From assembly GCA_964556755.1 (NCBI GenBank), contig CAZKXI010000015.1, positions 10,794 to 74,793 on the forward strand: a DNA stretch of 64,000 nucleotides, written 5' to 3'. This DNA comes from UBA4085 sp964556755. GTDB lineage: Bacteria > Acidobacteriota > Aminicenantia > Aminicenantales > UBA4085. Positions 58,945 to 64,000 of the stretch are shown one piece after another; position 1 is the stretch's first letter, and the number at the start of each line of letters is the position of its first letter. The notes under the pieces were generated by a model. It ran no database searches, was not told the DNA's origin, and saw only the letters and a list, made by a program, of their open reading frames with translations. The position numbers and the translations under genes are program-made.

Positions 58945-60552
58945 TCAGGCCCGTTTTTTCCGGCTCAGAATCCGGTCCGCGGCCAGCTTCCCCGTCAGGA
59001 TCGACATCGGCACGCCGGCGGGGCTGTAAGTCCATTGCCCGGCTTGATAGATCGAAGGGATGGGCGTTCGAACCGCGCGGCCGCCGCTCAGAATCTTGTT
59101 GACGACGGGGACGGGCTCTTGGAAGGACCAGCCCGTGATGGCCCCTTCGGAGCTGCCGATCCGCTCCTCGATGCTGAGGGGCGTGGTGATGAAGCGGGCC
59201 ATCACCTTCTCCTTAAGGGAGGGATAGATGGAATCGCCCAGGACATCCAGCATCCGGTCGGCGAGCTCCGCCTTGAGCTCGTCATGCCAGCCGGCCTCGC
59301 GAGCCTTGCGGAACAGATCGTATTCGGCCAGACAGCTTACGATCAGGCCGGTCTTCCCCGCCGGGGCCAGCGCGGGGTCCTTGAGCCCGGGGATGGAGAT
59401 CTCGTAGGTGTTGAGCTTGGTGAACCTGTCCAGCCAGGCGACAACAGCCGCCTTGTCGATCCGGTCCCAGTCCCGGAGCAGCCGGTCGAGCTCCTGCCTG
59501 TGCGTCTCCCCCAACCCCGCTTTGGACGGCGTGTAGAAGAAGTGCCCGTGGGAAATCGCGCGGAAGCTCTCCAGCGGCGCGTCGACCTCAAGAAACAGGG
59601 TGAAGACGGAATCGCCGCCCCGATGCGCGGCCAACGCGTCTTTCCTGCTCTCTATTTTCCTTGTGATCTTGGGCGGAAATCCCGATGTGTCCGCGACGGC
59701 ATAGAGCGTCTTGAGATCGGCGGCCCAGACGAGATCGCCGTATTCATAGGTCGCTTGGCTTTGGTCCTTGACGAGCCGCTCCCGGGCCTTCACCTCGACG
59801 ATCCTGGTCTCGGTCTTGATCTCGCCCCCCAGGGCTAAAATCCGATTCCTCAACGCCTCCGGCAGCCGTCCTGTTCCGCCCTGGGGGTAGAAATAGTCGA
59901 GATAGAGGGAGAAATAGCTCATGGCGAAGAAGGCGGGCGTGTTCCTGAAGAAATGCTGGGAGATGATATCCTTGAGCGCGGGATTCGTGACGATCCTCCC
60001 CAAATACTCCTCGACCGGCCCGCTCATCCGGTTGATCTTTCGCACGGTCAGCAGCAGCTTCGGCAGCCAGGGCAGAAGCTCCCGCAGCAGATAGCTCCGG
60101 TCCCGCTTCGGGTCCTTGAACGACGGGTTCTCGACGCCATAGAGCACGTCCATGGCCTTCATGATCTTGCGGATGAGCCGGATGACCCGGTCGATCTCCC
60201 CTCCGCTTTCGGGGTAGTGCCTCTTCAGAAGATCCCCGTAGGCCGCCAGGCTCTCGGGGCCCTCGACATGGAAGATGTCCTTCTCGATGCCGACGGAGAC
60301 GGGGCTCTGGACGACCTCGAGCGCGAGGCCCAGCGACTTCAGCATGGGAAAGACGATGCCCGCGTCCAGAAGGGCTCGGACTCCGGCGTCGAAATGGAAT
60401 CCGTCCCGGACGAAGCCGCCGACGAGGCCGCCGCATTCCTTGTTCTTCTCGATCAGCAGGACCCTTCGCTTCTCCCGCGCCAGGAAAGCCGCCGCGGTCA
60501 ATCCCGCGATGCCGCCTCCGACGATGATCGTGTCGTACGCGTTGTCGGCCAT
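58945..60552 (-). CDS. FAD-dependent oxidoreductase of the phytoene-desaturase / retinol-saturase type
   Basis: A 535-residue flavoprotein with the N-terminal Rossmann motif TIIVGGGIAGLTAAAFLAREKRRVLLIEKN and GGLVGGF, typical of the phytoene desaturase and carotenoid isomerase superfamily, plus the FAD-binding C-terminal IYQAGQWTYSPAGVPMSILTGKLAADRIL. It should oxidise, reduce or isomerise a polyene or lipid. I chose the ATG at 60552, which starts right before the Rossmann fold and leaves no overlap with the SDR gene (stop at 60558). Confidence 0.87.
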   Translation of the reverse strand: MADNAYDTIIVGGGIAGLTAAAFLAREKRRVLLIEKNKECGGLVGGFVRDGFHFDAGVRALLDAGIVFPMLKSLGLALEVVQSPVSVGIEKDIFHVEGPESLAAYGDLLKRHYPESGGEIDRVIRLIRKIMKAMDVLYGVENPSFKDPKRDRSYLLRELLPWLPKLLLTVRKINRMSGPVEEYLGRIVTNPALKDIISQHFFRNTPAFFAMSYFSLYLDYFYPQGGTGRLPEALRNRILALGGEIKTETRIVEVKARERLVKDQSQATYEYGDLVWAADLKTLYAVADTSGFPPKITRKIESRKDALAAHRGGDSVFTLFLEVDAPLESFRAISHGHFFYTPSKAGLGETHRQELDRLLRDWDRIDKAAVVAWLDRFTKLNTYEISIPGLKDPALAPAGKTGLIVSCLAEYDLFRKAREAGWHDELKAELADRMLDVLGDSIYPSLKEKVMARFITTPLSIEERIGSSEGAITGWSFQEPVPVVNKILSGGRAVRTPIPSIYQAGQWTYSPAGVPMSILTGKLAADRILSRKKRA

Positions 60553-60557
60553 GATCT

Positions 60558-61535
60558 TTACCCCTCGCATCCCGGCTTGGAGAGCCCGCTGAGGGCCAGG
60601 CTCTTCTCCCACAGGGCCCGCGCCGCGTCCCGGTCGAGAGCCGGCGGCGCGGGCTCTTCCTCGGTGGTCAGGTTGAAGAATCTTCCGCTGACGCCTTCGA
60701 TGCTCCTGGACACACCGAGGAAATACAGCGCCTCGGCCGATATCTCGGGGGATCGAAGGGTCCTGTCGATGAAGCGCCTCTTGAACCAGCCGTAGAGCGG
60801 GCCGTTCTCCCGGCCCGACTCGGTCTTCACGGCGCCCGGATGCATGGCGTTGATCGTCACCCCCGAGCCCCTCAGGCGCTCATGAAAGACGATCATGGAC
60901 TGCAGCTGGGCGGTCTTGGCGGATCCGTAGCTCCGCAGGCCGGAATAGCGGCGCTTCTCCCAATTCAGATCGTCCAGCCGCAATCCCCAGACGGCGAAGC
61001 GATGGCCCTCGGAGCTGACCAGGAGGATCCTGGCTCTCTCCTGCCGCCGGAGCTTGTCCATCAAAGCGATGTTGATCATGAAGCTGGACAGATAGTGGAC
61101 CGCGAAGACCTTCTCCAGCCCGTCGGGCGTCAGGCTCCTCTTCGTCAGGTAGACGCCGGCATTGTGGATCAGGACGTCGATCGGGGCTTCAAGGCGCGCC
61201 AGCTCTTCCGCCACGCGGCGGGTGTCCTCGACGTCGCTCAGGTCGGCGATTCGATAGTCGCAGCGGACGCCGAACTCGCTTTCGATCTCGCGGCGCAGGG
61301 CCTCCGACTTTCGCGGATCGCGGTTGACGCAGAGCAGGTCGGCCCCATGGGAGGCGTACTTCCGGGCCGTGCTGCGGCCGATCCCCGAGGTGGCGCCTGT
61401 GATGAGGACGAGCCGGCCCCGGAAATCCTCCGGACAGATCTCCGGATCGCGCCCGTTGTTCCTGATCATGGCCAGGATGCCGGACCAGCGGTATTGCCAG
61501 AAGTACTTCGAGTATCTCTCGGCTGCTTCCGTCAT
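60558..61535 (-). CDS. short-chain dehydrogenase/reductase (retinol-dehydrogenase-like)
   Basis: A 325-residue SDR: coenzyme motif ITGATSGIGRSTARKYASHGADLLCVNR (Arg after the second strand favours NADP), NNAG equivalent HNAGVYL, catalytic Ser in LVSSEGH, and YGSAK. About 35 extra residues precede the fold. The layout fits retinol-dehydrogenase-like SDRs acting on lipid alcohols. It lies between the NTF2-like and FAD genes with gaps of 5-6 nt, so it is clearly one operon. Confidence 0.9.
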   Translation of the reverse strand: MTEAAERYSKYFWQYRWSGILAMIRNNGRDPEICPEDFRGRLVLITGATSGIGRSTARKYASHGADLLCVNRDPRKSEALRREIESEFGVRCDYRIADLSDVEDTRRVAEELARLEAPIDVLIHNAGVYLTKRSLTPDGLEKVFAVHYLSSFMINIALMDKLRRQERARILLVSSEGHRFAVWGLRLDDLNWEKRRYSGLRSYGSAKTAQLQSMIVFHERLRGSGVTINAMHPGAVKTESGRENGPLYGWFKRRFIDRTLRSPEISAEALYFLGVSRSIEGVSGRFFNLTTEEEPAPPALDRDAARALWEKSLALSGLSKPGCEG

Positions 61536-61541
61536 CGGCGG

Positions 61542-62015
61542 CTATCCGAACTTCCGGACCATGAACTTCCTGTAGGCCTTGCCGAATCTCGGGATGTTGT
61601 CGAAGATGTCGCCCCACAGATCGTAGTAGTCCCTCTGCTCGATGATGCGGCGGTCCTCATTCAGCGTCAGGCGGCTGCAGCCGTACAGGACGGAGCTCGG
61701 ATTCCTCTTGTACCGGATCGTCATCTCCCATTCCAGGAAGATGACCTTGTCCCGCTCGACCACGCCGACGATCCTCATCTTCAGGTCCTTGGAGCGCTTG
61801 GCCAGGCGCTCGGTCATGGCCCGAAACTCCTGGATCCCCCGGATCTCCTGAATGGAATCCTTGAAGTGGATGGCGTCGTCGTAGTAGGGAAGGATATGCG
61901 ACCAGTCGGGCCGCCCCTCCGTGTTGTAGGTCCGGGCCCATAGCTCCTGGACGACGCGGGCGTCCAAAGCCGGCCCCCGGCCCGGGTCGCGGGGTCCCTC
62001 GGCCTCGTGGATCAT
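61542..62015 (-). CDS. NTF2/SnoaL-like small protein
   Basis: A 157-residue alpha+beta cone-fold protein: YYDDAIHFKDSIQEIRGIQEFRAMTERL, IFLEWEMTIRYKR, GCSRLTLNEDRRIIEQRDYYD are the strands and helices of the fold. The D-I-H-F and R-D-Y-Y-D-L motifs match SnoaL-like enzymes that isomerise or cyclise, though family members also serve as binding partners. First gene of the redox operon. ATG at 62015 is preferred over 62033 because of GGAAGG upstream. Confidence 0.8.
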   Translation of the reverse strand: MIHEAEGPRDPGRGPALDARVVQELWARTYNTEGRPDWSHILPYYDDAIHFKDSIQEIRGIQEFRAMTERLAKRSKDLKMRIVGVVERDKVIFLEWEMTIRYKRNPSSVLYGCSRLTLNEDRRIIEQRDYYDLWGDIFDNIPRFGKAYRKFMVRKFG

Positions 62016-62195
62016 GCTCGTCCTTCCTCCCATCCCGCCCGATCGGCCCCGGGCGGCCTGGCGGAATCATACAGGTTTTCCCTCTCAATTAACATCGCCT
62101 CGCCGGCCGGATTCGCATTGACACGAGGCGGCTCATCCCCGGATAATCCGAATCGCCGCGGGGAGGCTTGCCGCTCTGTCCGCGGGGAGGCCATC

Positions 62196-62687
62196 ATGGA
62201 CGCGATTCGTATTTTGGTCACAGGAGGGACGTTCGACAAGGAGTACGACGAGCTGGCCGGCAGCCTCTTCTTCCAGGACACCCACGTCCCCGAGATGCTG
62301 CGGCTGGGGCGGTCGGGCCTTAAAGTCGAGATCCGGACTCTGATGATGGTCGACTCCCTGGACATGACCGATGCCGACCGGACCAGCATCTTGGAGCACT
62401 GCCGGAGCTGCCCGCGCGAGCGGATCGTCATCACCCACGGCACCGACCGCATGGAGGTGACCGCCCGGCTGCTCGGCCCGGAGATCCGGGACAAGACCGT
62501 CGTCCTCACCGGCGCCATGGTGCCCTACAAGTTCGGCTCGTCGGACGGCCTGTTCAATCTCGGCGCGGCCCTGGCCTTCGTCCAGGTGCTGCCCCATGGC
62601 GTGTATGCGGCCATGAACGGCCGGGTCCTGCCCTGGGACAAGGTTCGCAAGAATCGGAAGACCGGCGTCTTCGAAGAGATCGAGTAG
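62196..62687 (+). CDS. single-domain asparaginase-like protein
   Basis: A 163-residue protein matching only the N-terminal domain of type I/II asparaginase. It has the first catalytic Thr in LVTGGTFDKEYDE and the Thr-Asp pair in ITHGTDRMEVTARLL, plus VVLTGAMVPYKFGSSDGLFNL. The second domain that completes the classical active site is absent, but short forms are a recognised group. GGGGAGG precedes the ATG at 62196. Confidence 0.85.
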   Translation: MDAIRILVTGGTFDKEYDELAGSLFFQDTHVPEMLRLGRSGLKVEIRTLMMVDSLDMTDADRTSILEHCRSCPRERIVITHGTDRMEVTARLLGPEIRDKTVVLTGAMVPYKFGSSDGLFNLGAALAFVQVLPHGVYAAMNGRVLPWDKVRKNRKTGVFEEIE

Positions 62688-62807
62688 CGCGGCGCGGGCT
62701 CCGAGAATCGCCAAGGCGATCGGCCCGGCGCCGGACCTTCCACGCACGGCAGAATCCCCGGACGGCCTATCGGGAAGGAGTGGTTTCCTTTTAAGTATAT
62801 TTACAAC

Positions 62808-62836
62808 TTGATATTATTTTTTGTCAACTGTATCAT
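62808..62836 (+). promoter_or_regulatory. sigma-70 promoter of the HicBA-type pair
   Basis: TTGATA (62808-62813), 17-bp spacer, TATCAT (62831-62836), within an AT-rich patch. Start near 62843, with GGGAG before the ATG at 62855. It would be the target for antitoxin autorepression. Confidence 0.55.
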
Positions 62837-62854
62837 TCGGGCGGGAGACGTCAC

Positions 62855-63385
62855 ATGTCCATCCAAGAAGAAGTGCTAGCCGCCGCCCGGCGCATCTGCC
62901 GGGAGCGGGGAGTCGAGACGTTCCGCGTATCGGATATCGTCCAGTCTCTTCCCCATCTCAATCCGAGCTCGGTCCGCACCCACGTCGTCAGCCGCTGCTG
63001 CGTCAACGCGCCCAAGAACCACCCCCATAAGTGGCCGTATTTTCGCAGGTGCGGCCGGGGCGAGTATGAGATCGTCGCCAAGCCCGACGCCTCCCGCGAG
63101 ATCTCCAAACGTGTCGCCGAGAGCCCCGCTTCCTACGCCTCCACCCTTCCGCTACGGGACACGATCCACGCCGTGGTTCGACGCTCGGCCGGCTCCTTCT
63201 ACGCGGAGGGCTTGGAGCTGGCTGTGGTGACCCAGGCCCGCTCCCTCGACGAGCTTGTGCGCAACCTCCGGCAAGCCATCCGCCTTCACCTCGAGGGCGA
63301 GGATGCGTCCGCCCTGGGCTTGGTGCGGTCGCCCCGAATCGCCATCACCTACGAGGAAGAGTGGAGCGGCGATGCCGAAGCTTAG
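62855..63385 (+). CDS. HicB-like antitoxin fused to an N-terminal winged-helix domain
   Basis: A 176-residue protein in two parts. Residues 1-80 look like a DUF7669-type helix-turn-helix domain (EEVLAAARRICRERGVETFRVSDIV; SSVRTHVVSRCCVNAP). Residues 100-176 are a HicB-type fold (DTIHAVVRRSAGSFYAEGLELAVVTQARSLDELVRNLRQAIRLHLEG), which neutralises the HicA toxin. HicB proteins usually carry DNA-binding parts at the C-terminus; here the putative DNA-binding part is at the front. The stop overlaps the toxin gene by 14 nt. Confidence 0.72.
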   Translation: MSIQEEVLAAARRICRERGVETFRVSDIVQSLPHLNPSSVRTHVVSRCCVNAPKNHPHKWPYFRRCGRGEYEIVAKPDASREISKRVAESPASYASTLPLRDTIHAVVRRSAGSFYAEGLELAVVTQARSLDELVRNLRQAIRLHLEGEDASALGLVRSPRIAITYEEEWSGDAEA

Positions 63386-63620
63386 ACGCCTCTCGGCGCG
63401 CCAAGTGACGGCTATCCTCCGGTCTTTCGGATTCGAGGTTGTCTCGGTTCGGGGGAGTCACGCTAAGCTGAAACGGGAGCGGAACGATATCCCGCCCGAG
63501 ATTCTGACGCTCCCGCTCCACCGGGATTTGGCGCCCGGGACGATCCAAGCGATCTATCGCCAAGCCCTTCGCTTTATCCCCGAGGCCGAGCTCCGGCCGC
63601 GCTTCTACGGCGAGGGTTGA
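63372..63620 (+). CDS. hicA: HicA-type mRNA interferase toxin
   Basis: An 82-residue double-stranded-RNA-binding-fold toxin: LSARQVTAILRSFGFEVVSVRGSHAKLKRE with the catalytic His in GSHAKL, then LTLPLHRDLAPGTIQAIYRQA. Family proteins cleave mRNA when freed from HicB. Its gene overlaps the antitoxin; the order antitoxin-toxin is the reverse of the E. coli hicAB order. Confidence 0.88.
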   Translation: MPKLRRLSARQVTAILRSFGFEVVSVRGSHAKLKRERNDIPPEILTLPLHRDLAPGTIQAIYRQALRFIPEAELRPRFYGEG

Positions 63621-63674
63621 CAGCTCCTTGGGCGCGGTATGGGCCCTGCAGGAGTCTTCATCAAGGCCGCCGGA

Positions 63675-64000
63675 TCATACGGCTCGGTCATCAGGCATCC
63701 TTCCGGCCGGCTGCTTTACGAAATAGCCTTCGATGAGCTTGAGCGCCAAATCACGGACAAGGATCTTCCGTTCGCTCTCACCGAGCTCCCGGGCCTCCCT
63801 GGTCGCCATCCGCCCCTCCCAAGCCGACGCGTTGTAAACGGCGGGTTTTATGCCCGTCAAGAAGCCGAAGTCCCCGTTCTCCAAGAGAAATGCGCTCTTC
63901 TCCCCTTTAGAGGAATCGGGCATCCAGGGGCCGCTCAGGCGAACGCCCCGCCTCTCATAGTGCTTGCTGTCCCCCTGATAGGTCCCTCCGCAGCGCTCTA
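63675..64000 (-). CDS. unidentified protein, C-terminal part (cut by right edge)
   Basis: The minus-strand frame is open from the right edge to a stop at 63675, about 108 residues. It includes YQGDSKHYERRGVRLSGPW, KSAFLLENGDFGFLTG, and the end LALKLIEGYFVKQPAGRMP. An internal ATG lies at 63923, but the frame continues upstream without a stop, so the true start is outside. I do not recognise the family. Confidence 0.5.
   Translation of the reverse strand, partial: ERCGGTYQGDSKHYERRGVRLSGPWMPDSSKGEKSAFLLENGDFGFLTGIKPAVYNASAWEGRMATREARELGESERKILVRDLALKLIEGYFVKQPAGRMPDDRAV

Overview
This is a GC-rich (roughly 65-68 % by eye) bacterial chromosome segment with mostly compact, short-gapped genes. 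Several things point to a diderm Acidobacteriota / Candidatus Aminicenantes-type organism, though no marker here fixes the phylum: two large TonB-dependent receptors with N-terminal carboxypeptidase-like domains, a pair of GWxTD-domain proteins, a sulfatase-TPR fusion, abundant TPR proteins, an LptF-LptG fusion, and NAD-type dihydroorotate dehydrogenase (PyrK/PyrD). The last fits a largely anaerobic lifestyle.

Layout. 1-8.3 kb: the tail of a GMC oxidoreductase, pyrK-pyrD-pyrF (pyrimidine synthesis), a Yip1 membrane protein, a tRNA-Gly/tRNA-Cys unit, an exported protein, an HU protein, then ddl-ruvX-mltG (cell wall and Holliday junction). 8.5-25 kb: an envelope block with a secreted protein, two TonB receptors, two GWxTD proteins, a carboxypeptidase-regulatory/TPR protein, a sulfatase-TPR protein and a large TPR protein. 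Three genes here have good sigma-54 promoters, and two related long foldback elements lie just 3' of the two TonB receptors. 25.4-33 kb: a bifunctional-nuclease-domain protein, fused lptF-lptG, groES-groEL under two CIRCE operators, and purC-PHP-cvpA-fis-like. 33-48.7 kb: a propeller/LamG protein, a two-component system, pgeF, a P1 peptidase cut by a small palindromic element, rpsU-lipA, a phosphodiesterase, lptB, a zinc-ribbon/RDD protein, an M74 endopeptidase, a porin-like protein and an alanine/glycine symporter. 48.8-52.6 kb: a visibly AT-richer island with an AAA/DUF4143 ATPase and a degenerate HEAT-like protein, with a related ~100-bp direct repeat behind each gene, ending near tRNA-Val. 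52.7-64 kb: an esterase, a Tat-exported sugar-isomerase-like protein, an outer-membrane protein, a redox/ABC-exporter cluster, a single-domain asparaginase, a HicBA-type toxin-antitoxin pair and an unidentified gene running off the right edge.

Promoters. Many genes have clear -35/-10 boxes with 16-18 bp spacing. In seven of them the predicted transcription start falls 0-3 nt before the start codon (pyrK, ddl, the first GWxTD gene, lptFG, pgeF, the zinc-ribbon gene, the AAA ATPase), so leaderless mRNAs look common. Sigma-54 promoters precede the secreted protein, the carboxypeptidase-regulatory/TPR protein and the second TonB receptor. The receptor promoter also has two tandem dyads at activator distance. 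Together these suggest a sigma-54 envelope/uptake regulon.

All functional calls come from reading motifs and context; no database search was run.
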